A stretch of 64,000 bases of DNA, taken from Avena insularis (taxonomy: Eukaryota > Streptophyta > Magnoliopsida > Poales > Poaceae). A model generated the notes under the pieces. It ran no database searches, was not told the DNA's origin, and was given only the letters and a program-made list of their open reading frames with translations. The stretch lies in NCBI GenBank assembly GCA_023614405.1, contig CM042688.1, positions 377,071,331 through 377,135,330 of the forward strand, in the 5' to 3' direction. Every line of letters starts with the position of its first letter. Within the stretch, counting starts at the first letter, position 1. Below, piece by piece: positions 44,471 to 55,038 of this stretch. The translations under genes were made by a program, and so were the position numbers.

Positions 44471-47400
44471 TGTAACATCCCAAAACTTTAATCAAGGTTA
44501 TCAAGATCTAAATCATCCAAGTTAGGGTTAACAAAAACTTTTTATTATTAAAATAATTATGAATGCATGTGTATGTTGCATTAGTATAGAATTGTTTGAA
44601 AATGCCATGTTTGATTGTTCTAAATGATATGAAATGGTTTAAAAGTGAATGACACATCATCTAGACTATTTAAAAACACAATCCAAAGAAAAAGAAATCA
44701 AATAAGAATAAAAAGACCAAATTGTCATTTTGATCATTTTAATCCACTAGGCCACTTTAGGTGTTCTTAGAAGTCATTTTTAAACAGAAACATTCTCAAC
44801 TATTTTTACCCCTTGCTAGACCAAGCAAAGATCTACCAAGGCCCACTTTACAATCTTACAGAAACCTTTAGCAAGACAATTTAAATGACATTTAAAAATT
44901 GAATCCATTACATATGCATAAATCCTACCTTTTCAAAAACCACTAAAATGAACTCCCATTGCCAAACCCAAGCAATCACAGATGATCAAGCTTATGAACA
45001 ACAACCCCACCAAAAATCTATCCGAAATTCCAAGTTACATTTCTTGCGGCCATTGTGTCGAACACCTGGTGATCACAAACTAAACTGCCTAACTACTACT
45101 GTTGTTAATCAAAGCCTTGTCCCCCATTTGACCCCCTCATCTCTCCTCTGTCCCCTCTTATCCTAACCCAGCCCCAGACAACACCCCCCTTCACCACTGC
45201 GCCAGTACCGTGCCGCCCAAAGATGGTCGTCGCCGGTCGACCATGCCCAAGTCGCAGCAGACCACCCCGCCCTCTTCCGCCGTGCCTAGGAGGTAGGCGA
45301 GATCACACCGTCGCCCCTGTCCCTGCCCTGAGCCCTGCTAAGTACTGGACCATCCACAGAGCGCCGCGCTCTACGCCTCTGCGCCATGCACAGACCGCGC
45401 CAGTGCGCCGCACCCGACAGCCTCGCACAGACCACGCCTTGCCCTCAGCTCGCATGTGCACACTCGCCTTAACACCAGCATGCCCCCAGACATCCCCGTC
45501 CGCTGCCGCGTGAACCGCAACCACCGTGGGCCGCGTCGAACGCCGCCTCTACCGCGCAGAGCACCAACCGTGCCCGACCAAATGCCACCGCCCCTAGCCG
45601 TGCCTTTACGCCGTAGAGGACCGCCAGGAGATCGCGCATCGACCGCCGCTCACACCCATGCCTCTAGCAGCCCATATCCATGTCGCCACCGTCGCCTGAC
45701 CACACCATGTTGTCCCATCATCGAGCCTATAAAAGGAGGCCACCCCCAGCCTCATTCCTCACACCACTCAACTCCCCTCTCACCACTGAGCCTTCCCCAC
45801 TTCTCCCCGGAGCCAATCGAGCCCTCAGACGCCGGAATTCCACCGGAGCTTAACCAAAATGCATGATTCAAATTTTGCTAGAAAGATAATTAAAATCTCT
45901 ATCCAGGCCCGTTGGATTTAAATCAATTGGAGTTAGAGATCACATATATCAAAAATAACAAGACAACGACTTTTATACATTCAAACATTTTTCAAAAATC
46001 AACCATAATAGCTTTTGAGTTGTTTCCAACTCTCAAAAATAAAATTTAATAATATCTATATGAATATGTAATAATATTTAAGTTTGCATGCAGTGACTTT
46101 GGACTAGTACCAAAATAATGCTATATAGGCATTTCTAGTCACTTTAAATTATTTAAATGATAAACTTAAACTTATTGAAATATGAGCAAACATTTAAATC
46201 ACATTCCCATGCATTAGAATATGTGGTGATGACATGTGTCCACATGATCCCATATTAATTGGAGAATATTAAATCTTAATTAATTTCAATGAGTAGAAAT
46301 TACTTTTCTCAAATAAAATAAATGAAACTAGTTCTTTAAATTTTGTGATGATATTAAATCATCAAGTGTGTGCCTTAGTGTGCTAAATAGACTAGTTAAG
46401 TGTTGTTTGGTGATTATGTATCCCGTATGTATTTATAGACGATAGTACCGACCAAGTCTACGAGGAGGAGGAGTTCTACCTCGAAGAAGACGAGGAGAAT
46501 TTCAACCACTGCACCAATCAAGGCAATCTAGAACTAAGCAAGTTAACCCTTGCCCACCTAACTTGAGCAAATGCTTTAGGCCTGCTTTGGTTATACCTTT
46601 TGATTTCTACCCATCCCAAGTTTTACTTGCAAGTTTTACTTTTGCTTTACCAAAGTTTTTTTACTTCTAGTAATGCTTTGTGAGATTTTAGAAAGTAGTA
46701 TAGATAGCATAAAGAGTATAAAACTTGGACTATACTAGATGTCATTCTATGACATGATATTGAGATTAACATCCCACCTTAGGGAACACTCTTAACTTAG
46801 TGGTTAGTGCTAAACCAAAAACTTGATCACTCTAGATGAGAATACTTGGTGAAAATGCTTATGAAAACCTTGGAATGATAAGTCATTCTATTGAGATGTT
46901 TTGACATGTGTTGAGAAACACAAATGGTTTATGATGGTGAAAATGTTGAGGCATGAGCCTTAGCCCTTTATAAAAACTGATGGTTGGGTTCGGATGCGAT
47001 ACCATTCCAATTTTACCGTACAACCACAATACCTGAATTGGATAAGGCTTAGCCGGAAGTTTATATGCATTAGTATGGGTTTCCTCGTGGAAGAGGTTTG
47101 AGCTGAGGCTACCTCTTGATATTGTCCACCTATGCAGTCCCCAGGATGGCAGATGGCCATGGCTAGGAGGCCAAGCTCATAGGTGAGGTGCTTATACTAG
47201 AGTGTGTAAAGAAAAGGTTATGATTGATTATCCGCATACTAAGTATGATGATTCAGGGTTATTCCTGACGGATGTATCGAATTTTGTGGTGAAAGTGTAC
47301 CACCTCTGCAGAGTGTCAAACTATTCGAATAGCCACACCCGCGGTCATGGACAGTTAGAGTGGCCATACTGTTCCGTCGTTAGATATTTTCAAAATGACT

Positions 47401-47929
47401 TATGAAATGAATTGTGACTCGACTTGACCACAACAGGGTTGTGACTATGAAGACTAAGTTCCCACTTAGGTGATTTAGAACTTTATTTTATCTTTCTTTG
47501 TTTCTGAACTTAACTTTCCAAATAAACTTAGAACTTAGCATTCCTACTAGAACTATCTTACTTGTTAGTGATAGTTTACGAGTACTTAAAGAGTACTCAT
47601 GGCTTTGTCCCTGGCTATTCCCGTGGCCAGACTATGAGGAGGACTATCCGGAAGAAGGACAGCAGGACGGCTACGACCACTAGGATCATCGCCCATCATC
47701 AGTATTCCTGTGACACTGAAGATGGAGCTCACCGCTACGCTTATTATTTCGCTACTTGTTTGTACTAAGACTGGATCATGAGATCTTTTATTTGTATAAG
47801 ACCTTATTATGGTTTGCAATGGATGATGTACTATGATATCCAATCTGTTATTTCTCGCAAAAATGGTAATCCTAGGATTGCGATGTATGACATAACATGC
47901 ATCTGGGATTAAAAATCCGGGTGTTGACA
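44471..47929 (+). mobile_element. Solo Tekay LTR
   Basis: A 3459-bp LTR starts TGTAACATCCC and ends ggtgttgaca, in plus orientation. No PBS or internal region follows; host-like sequence borders both sides. The 5 bp before it are tgtgt and after it tgtgc, a target duplication with one mismatch. The LTR is homologous to LTRs A-C (which start TGTAACACCCC) and closer to those at 52056 and 55039. Loss of the interior by recombination between two LTRs is the usual route to such a remnant. Confidence 0.85.
45728..45736 (+). promoter_or_regulatory. TATA box of the solo LTR
   Basis: TATAAAAGG lies in a GC-rich block, aligned with boxes at 53312 and 56298. A solo LTR keeps its promoter and could drive transcription into 47930 onward. 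Confidence 0.6.
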
Positions 47930-49068
47930 TGTGCCGCTCTCGATGACAACCCTGACTCTGCCGCCCAATCCAACTGCTCATTCACGGCAGGCGACGCCAC
48001 ATGCATATAGAGCTCAAAAAAGTGGCAGGGTATTTTCTGGCTCTAGCACCCTCTAAGACGTATAACGACTTTGGCGGCGCACGAGGCGATTGGGGATAGG
48101 AGCAGGAAGAATATGTTGTTTTGTCTCCGATGGGGAATTTTCTGATCTTTGGATCCACAAAGATGATGGGGCTGTTTTTAGTGGACCCAAAACCGACCGA
48201 TGTCAGTAGAAGCACCGATTTGGGAACGAAATCAGCACGAACATAGCACGGACGCGGTGGAAAAATGTACAAACACGCTAACATGTAGGGACAAAACACC
48301 ACCAACGGTAGGAGTAACCAGGAGTAACCACAACTCCCTAATTCTAGGGAGCTTAGAGCTCTTAGAGGATACCTGAATGTCTGAATGTAAGTAGTACAAT
48401 TTTAGTTGAAGGTACGTGAAATAGTGCAGATTTAATTATTTTACAAGAGAAATTTGTTGTTAAGTCAGCTCATACAACCACGAATTGATAGACATAGCTC
48501 ACCGATCCTCCTCCTATTCTTTCAGTGCATGGAGCTGCCGAACAGCCGACGATGGCCAACACCCTTCTCCTCTCATTTTTTGTTTGGCAAAGTGATATCG
48601 GCTGGTGCTTGTTCTGCTCTAACTGGATTCTCCCTTATTTTGTTTATCTTGTCTTGTTATGTTACGAGGATTCTAACTTTGTTTGACAACGAAGTTGCTG
48701 CTGCTCCGCTCTGTTTATTTTTAGAATTAATTAGCTCTACTAGTATGGTTTTAGTCAAAAAATAAAAGGCTAACTTAACAGAGAAAAGGGATGTGTTTAT
48801 TATTCGGAACTGAATTTTTCAGGGCTAGGCAGTCATTTAACCCGGCTAAGGCACAAAATGCTTCGTGTTTATTACTCTGCAAAGTATTACAACTGTTCAG
48901 CACTGGGCAGTATACATGGAGTAAAAAATGAGTCGGGAAATATGGCTATAAAAAGTAGAGAAGTACAAACTTCAAATGGATGGCAGTATACATGTTCAAA
49001 AAGATAACAATATATAAACTTAATTGAAAGAAAAAATCCATGTTTAAAAAATACAATTTTTTAAAAGG
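47930..49068. other. Intergenic sequence, no gene recognised
   Basis: This is mixed-composition DNA after the solo LTR. A 107-codon minus-strand frame (47982-48305) has no recognisable family. The word gtgtttatta recurs near 48796 and 48868. Nothing else is supportable. Confidence 0.4.
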
Positions 49069-49618
49069 TGGAAGTATAGAAATTAAAAAACGGGAAGTAT
49101 AAAAGTTGAATATGGGAAGTATAGAAATTGCAAAAGGGAAAGTATAGTGTTCGCTTCCTAGAAAATAAAATCAGCAAAGGAAAGTATAGAAATTTGAAAA
49201 AAGAGAAGTATAGAAATTGTACAAAAGAAAGCATAGAAGTTGCAAAATTGGAAGTATAATGTTCGCTGGCTAAGAAATAAAACCAGTAAAGGAAAGTATA
49301 GAAATTTAAAAAAGGGAAGTATGAAAGTTGAAAAATGGGAAGTATAAAAATTGTAAAATAGAAAGTATAGTGTTTGCTCCATATAAAATGAAACCAGCAA
49401 ATGGAAGTATAGACATTTAAAAACAGAAAGTATGGAAATTGAAAAATAGAAAGTATAAAAGTTGCAGAACAGCAAGTATAGTGTTCGCTGTCTAGAAAAT
49501 GAAATCAGCAATGGAAAGTATAAAAACTGAATAAACGTAAGTATAGAAATCGAAGAAAAGGAAGTACAGAAAATTAAAAAAGGGAAGTATAGTGTTCGCT
49601 GTCTAGTAAAATGAAACT
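49069..49618. repeat. 111-bp higher-order minisatellite
   Basis: The block is built from variants of a roughly 22-bp word, ggaagtatagaaattgaaaa, grouped into longer units. Each long unit ends in the marker gtgttcgct, at 49147, 49259, 49370, 49481 and 49592, giving spacings of 112, 111, 111 and 111 bp. The marker is followed by a cctagaaaataaaatcagcaa-like word. Since 111 is a multiple of three, the minus strand stays open for 117 codons with a 37-residue periodicity, which I take as a by-product. Confidence 0.85.
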
Positions 49619-50524
49619 ATGGACAGTATTTTTTTAAATTACTCTTAAACTGTTTAAAATTTGAGAAAATTTTCTAAATGCAAAAGTTGTGCCTACTTCA
49701 TATCTATCTAACGAGATATTATTTGCATCATTCCGACAAACGGTTCAAAAATAATTGACAAATTATTATCTATACCTAGGAAATAAAACCACAAACAGTA
49801 TTTTTACAATTATTCTTAAACCATTTCGAATTTGAGAAAATATTCTAAATAAAAAAATTGTTCCTACTTCATTCCAACGAAATATTATTTGCATTATTCC
49901 GACAAGCAGTTTAAAAATAATCGTGAAATTAGTGTCCATCGTTTTCGAAAAATCTGAATCTTAGTATATTCAAAATTACTTTTAAACTGACAGAATTTGA
50001 AAAAACTTTAAACATAAAAAGATGCGCAATTTCATTATCTTTCCAACACATCATCATTTTCTCCATTCCGATGAGCGATTCAAAAAATCGAGTAAAAAGG
50101 ATGTTTGTGCTTGTTTATGTCACTTTCTGATTTCTAAAATTAAATTTAAATGGTTTGGAATATGAAAAAAGTTATAATGCGAAGAAGTTGCGGATTTTTT
50201 GTAGCATTCCAACAGTATATTATTTACTTTATTTCGATAAGTGATTTTGAAATTAGAAGAAAAATTGGTATATAGGCAAAAAAAGTATCATGTTTGCAGA
50301 AAAGAAGTATGAAAATAGCATCTAAAGCAGCATATAAATCAAACCAAAAAAAGTATGGATCATGTATTGAATATTATTTTATCATCAATGATAGAATAGC
50401 GCTAAATAAGCAGCGGGAGCACACATGTTTGCAACGGAATATTCCACTACCGTCATACCGAGAGCACATATAGTACTACTACACCATACCACATAGCGAA
50501 CAATCTGCACATCACATGGTCCAC
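49619..50524. other. AT-rich intergenic sequence
   Basis: This AT-rich DNA contains a repeated theme (ttaaactgtttaaaatttgaga, shortened: 'cattccaacgaaatattatttgc' style blocks near 49720 and 49880) suggesting old internal duplication of about 150 bp. No gene or transposon end is recognised. Confidence 0.35.
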
Positions 50525-50950
50525 GAAAGCTGCAATTTTTTTAGCAATCCAACCAACTACACTAACTAGTACATGCAAACTAGTACACCTCACTTTATCG
50601 GTGCACGAGCGGTTTTAACAAAAGTGCAAAGCAGTTTCTCATATGCACATCACATGGACTATGGAAACGGCAATTTTTTTAGCAATCCAATCAACCAATT
50701 TCATATACTAGTATCACATCTCACTTCTCATACACATTACTCTAATTTTATCTGCACATCGTCTTGTTAGCTGCAAAAAATTTAGCAATCCAACTAACCA
50801 CTTTAACCAGTACATGCAACATAGTAATATCCTACCTCACTTCACGGTGTTTGGCATATTACAAAGAAGCTGCAAAAAAATTAGCAATCCAACCAACCGC
50901 TCTAACTAGTACATGCAATATAGAAATATCCCATCTCACTTCATAGTGAA
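50525..50950. repeat. Diverged tandem repeat, units of about 100-140 bp
   Basis: Four units each contain a tttagcaatccaac-type word (50541, 50680, 50781, 50881), then cactaactagtacatgcaa and a tctcacttcata-like tail. Spacing is about 140, 101 and 100 bp. Copies differ by many substitutions, so the array is old. Confidence 0.65.
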
Positions 50951-51409
50951 AGAGCACAAATTAATTTCTTATTTGGACGCTTTCGCTCAGCAAGAAACAC
51001 GCGCGAAAATTATAGCTGAAAGTCGTGCCTCGCCAATGGGTACTTGAAAGAATGCCATCATGGTCCACTCCAATAGCCTGTTAGATGGAAAAAAAACTTG
51101 CATATATGTTTGCTTGGTTGGATGCTTGATTTGCTTGCTTACCTAGCATACAACTATCTAGCATGCACTTATGTACAACTCAACTACACCTACATAGCAA
51201 GCACAAATTTATGCCAAAAATAGGCTACTCCGTATGTTCATGTAAATGGTTGTCCTGTGGTTTGGGAAATAAACGGAGATGACACCGTGAAGTATATGTA
51301 TGTTTCTTGCTCACTCTCATCTAGACAGCTACTAGAACTACTCACTATATCCAACTATAACAAATGCATGCATAGGTAGGATCCTAGATAGCAAATCCGC
51401 GTTGATATA
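50951..51409. other. Intergenic sequence, nothing recognised
   Basis: No frame, LTR or inverted repeat stands out. It ends in a (TA)n run at about 51403-51420. Confidence 0.4.
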
Positions 51410-51775
51410 TATATATATATAGGTAAAATAACTGGTGCACCATGGTGTAGAATAACCTCTATCTTTTGAACCGTATATTATTTTGACGTCACGTAAATTT
51501 TTGTCTTATATCGTAAGTCGGGAAGAACATACGAAATTTTGAAAAGAACATATTTTTTGTTTACATGCCGTATAAAAATATGTCATAAAATAAATATTTT
51601 TGGTATTTTTTACACAATAATGACTCATAAACTCCATTTTTTGTTGATTTTTTGGTTGTGGTGAATATATAAATATAATTATTTGTATACAAAACATAAT
51701 TTTTTTAATCTAACAATATGTTGGGTGCAAAATAACTATTCTACATCCTAGATGCTGAATAGGGTTTATATATAT
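51410..51775. mobile_element. Possible MITE with imperfect terminal inverted repeats
   Basis: The left end (tatatagg...atggtgtagaata) and the reverse complement of the right end (tatataaa...aggatgtagaata) match imperfectly over about 35 bp, enclosing some 365 bp of AT-rich non-coding DNA. Both ends lie in TA-rich sequence, so a TA-type target duplication cannot be distinguished from the microsatellite. The family is not identified. Confidence 0.4.
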
Positions 51776-52055
51776 ATGACATATTCATAGTATACCAGGT
51801 GTAGTTACACCCACGTGTATTTCACACTATTTAGACAATATCTACCACTCCGGAGGGTATATACGCGTAATATGAATTATATAATACTAACTAGATGACC
51901 CGGTGCGCCGCTGGCGCCGAAGTAAACGTAAAACATTATTCAGCCATATATTTTATCATCTAAAACTTAACCGCGTTGAGTAACTTGTGTGTAACTTGCA
52001 TATACAGCTATAGTTGAAGTAATAGTTGTTTTGATTAGAGATATGAAAAACCTAT

Positions 52056-55038
52056 TGTAACATCCCAAAACTTTTATTCAAGTGATCAAGATCAAATCTA
52101 CCTAATTTAGGGTTAACAAAATCTTTTTCTATTTAAAAATCTTTAAGCATTCATATGTGTATGCATTTAAAATTAGGAGTTGTTTTCAATTGCCATATTT
52201 GAGTGGTCCATTGGTTGTAAAATGATAAGGTGAATTAAACATCATCTAGATCATTCCCAAACAAATCCCAAAGAAAAACAAATCAAAAAGAATAAAATAA
52301 ACAAATGGTCATTTGTGCCATTTTAATTACCTAGCCTACTTTGACTATTCCTAGAACTCGAATCTTAACAAAAACAATTGTGGTTCTTTGCAGCCCTTTC
52401 TAGTACAAGTAGAGATGTACCAAGACCCACTTTGTTTCACCCCAAAAACTTTCAAAAACTAAATTTAAATGACATTTGAAAATTAAATGTAGTTCATATG
52501 TATAGATCACACTTATTCAAAAACCACTCAAATGAATTCCACTTTTAAAACCCAGGCACACCTAGAAGCTCAAGCATAAGATACATCACTCCACCAAAAA
52601 TCAGCCCAAAATTTAAAACTTTTTCTCTTGCGGCCATTGTGTCGAACAGGTGGCAGGCAGAGATCATCGGCCTAACTAATACTGTTGCTAAGTTAAACCC
52701 TTGTCCCCCATTGGACCCTATCTACTCTCCCCTGTCCCCTTGAGACCAACCAAACTCCCAGCTAGCCCCTCCCTTAGTCGCAGCAGTAGTGGAGCGCCGC
52801 CACTTTGTGATCACCGCCGGCCAGAAGAGGGCAACGCGCCAGAGACCGTGCCGCGCCAAACTAGCAAGCCCCTAGCTCCGCCCAATCCTACCGCACCTCC
52901 CTGTCCACCCCTCGATCAACCCCAGCCCCTGGACCACTCCCCAGCGTCGCCGCCCTTTCTCTCTACGAGCTCGCCAGAGCGCGCTAGGGCGCGATAGCCG
53001 CCAGCACACAGCAGACCGCCCCTCGACCCCATACCGCGTACGCCGCTCCGCCTCGACCCCAGCACCCCGCCAGACACGGTCGTGCACCGCCGCGCGACCC
53101 ACAGTCGCCGAGTGCCGCGTCGAGCACTGCCTCTGTCTCCTAGAGCGCGCAACGCTCCCGACCACATGCCACCGCCCCTAGCCGCGCCATTAAGTCGTAG
53201 AGCACCGCCAGGAGGCAAGCCACCGTCCACCTAGGCCGCCCATGCTGATAGCGCACTGTATCATCGTCATCGACGAGCTCGCCATTGCCCCCTCGGTCCC
53301 CTCCTCGAGCCTATATAAGGAGGCCTTCCCCAGCCTCAATCTCCACACCATTCGACTCTCCTCTCACTCCCAGTACTTGCCCACCTCTCGCCGGAGCAGC
53401 TCGAGCAGCAGGCCGCCGGAATTTCACCGGAGGCAGCCGCTACAGAGGAGGAGATGTTGTTGTTGATTCCGTCCACCGCAGCCCCTGCCATGACCTCGCC
53501 TGCCTCGCCGCACTAGTTGGAGCCCTGGTACGTCCCCAGTAGACCCCCACCGTCCGTTTAGGGCTTGGTCTCGCCGGTGACGAGTCCGTCGTCGACGATG
53601 ACTATGAGCCGTTGATCCACGTTATAATCGTGTGGCCTAGATCGCTTGATACCGTTTCGGGTTTTAAGTCTCGCTGACAAGCGGGACTAACCTGTCAGCC
53701 GCCCTCTGCACCGGTGAGCCTCACTGGGCTGGCCCATTTCCTTTCCCGCGCTGACCCAGTAATTCAAATCTAGATTTTTCTATTTAGGTTTAAACTCAAT
53801 TCTGTCCCTTAGTTTAAAAATCAATTCAGGACGATTTACTAAACCAAATTGAGTGATTCAAATTTTGTTGGAAAGCCTCTAGAAAGATCTATCCAAGCCC
53901 GTTGGATTTAATTCATTTAGAGTTAAATATCTCTCCTAGTAAAAATAACAAGACAGAAGCTTTTGCATATTCAAACATTTTTATAAAATCAACCCTAACA
54001 GCTTTTGAGTTGATTCCAACTCTCAAAATCACATTTAACCATACCTATATGATTATGTAATAATATTAATGTTTGCATGTAGTGACTTTGGACTAGTACC
54101 AAAATAATGCTATATAGGCATTTCTAGTCACTTTAAATCATTAAATATTAAACTTAAACTTATTAAAATGTGATCCAACATTTAAATCACATTCCCATAT
54201 GTTAGAATATGTGGTGATGACATTAGTCTACATGATCCCATATTTTAATTGGAGAATATTAAATCTAAGTTAATTTCAATGAGTAGAAATTACTTTTCTC
54301 AAATAAAAAGATAGAAGCTAGTTCAATTAAACCTTGTGATGCTTGTAAGGATAATAGATCATCAAATGTGTGCCTTAGTGTGCTAAGTAGACTAGTTAAG
54401 TATTGTTTGGTGATTGTGTATTCCGTATGTATTTATAGACAATAGTACCGACCAAGCTTACGAGGAGGAGGAGTTCTACCAAAAGAAAGAGGAAGAAAAC
54501 TTCAACCACTGCACTACACAAGGCAAGCCATAATTAACAATGCAAGCTAGCATTATATAAGTTAACCATGCAAGTGATTACTTATAAGCCTAGCACTTCA
54601 AGTAAACTGAGCAAGCTATGGTTAGCAAGCTAGAATTAAGCTAGATAACCTAAGCAAGATGCATTAGGCATTGTTTGGTTATACCACTTTGACTATTACC
54701 TACCCCAAGTTTTATTTTCAAGCTTGTACTTCTTTACTTTATTAAAGTACCTTACTTGTTTGAAGGTAGCATACAAAGTATAAAACTTAAACTATCTAGA
54801 TAACCTTAGATGTCATTCTATGGCATGATATTGAGATTAGCATCCCACCTTAGTGAACACTCTTAACTTAGTAGCTTAGATATAAATCAAAACTTGAGTC
54901 ACTTTAGATGGGAACACTTGGTGAAAATGAATTGTGAAAACCTTGGAATGATGAGTCATTCTATTGAGATGTTTTGACATGTGTTGAGAAACACAAATGG
55001 TTTATGATGATGAATATGTTGAGGCATGAGCCTTAGCC
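52056..55038 (+). mobile_element. Tekay LTR, 5' part, interrupted by a younger Tekay element
   Basis: It starts TGTAACATCCC at 52056 (flank cctat) and aligns with the LTR at 55039 up to the gaggcatgagccttagcc block, where the next LTR begins without any spacer. The missing 3' part (matching about 58020-59003) should lie beyond the window, to the right of the inserted element. The TATA box is at 53312. This host LTR and the inserted one belong to the same subfamily. Confidence 0.8.
53312..53320 (+). promoter_or_regulatory. TATA box of the interrupted LTR
   Basis: TATATAAGG is aligned with TATAAAAGG at 45728 and 56298. Confidence 0.55.

Noticed and set aside
45223..45866. Proline/arginine-rich frames in the solo LTR, with counterparts at 52701-53542 and 55774-56658
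   Set aside because: Same GC-rich LTR block in the other orientation; the frames are not conserved between LTR copies.
47982..48305. Minus-strand 107-codon frame beside the solo LTR
   Set aside because: No recognisable family, no introns or signals, surrounded by unannotated DNA. Kept only as unexplained sequence.
49158..49511. Hydrophobic 117-codon minus-strand frame with a 37-residue repeat
   Set aside because: It is exactly the 111-bp minisatellite read in one frame. No promoter, start context or family supports a gene.
49069..50950. Regularly spaced repeats that might suggest a CRISPR-like array
   Set aside because: Repeats are diverged, the spacers are themselves repeated, and the genomic context is plant nuclear. 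They are minisatellites.
51890..51920. ctagatgacccggtgcgcc word resembling transposon end motifs
   Set aside because: No matching partner end, hairpin or target site could be identified by eye, so calling a Helitron or other element would be unsupported.
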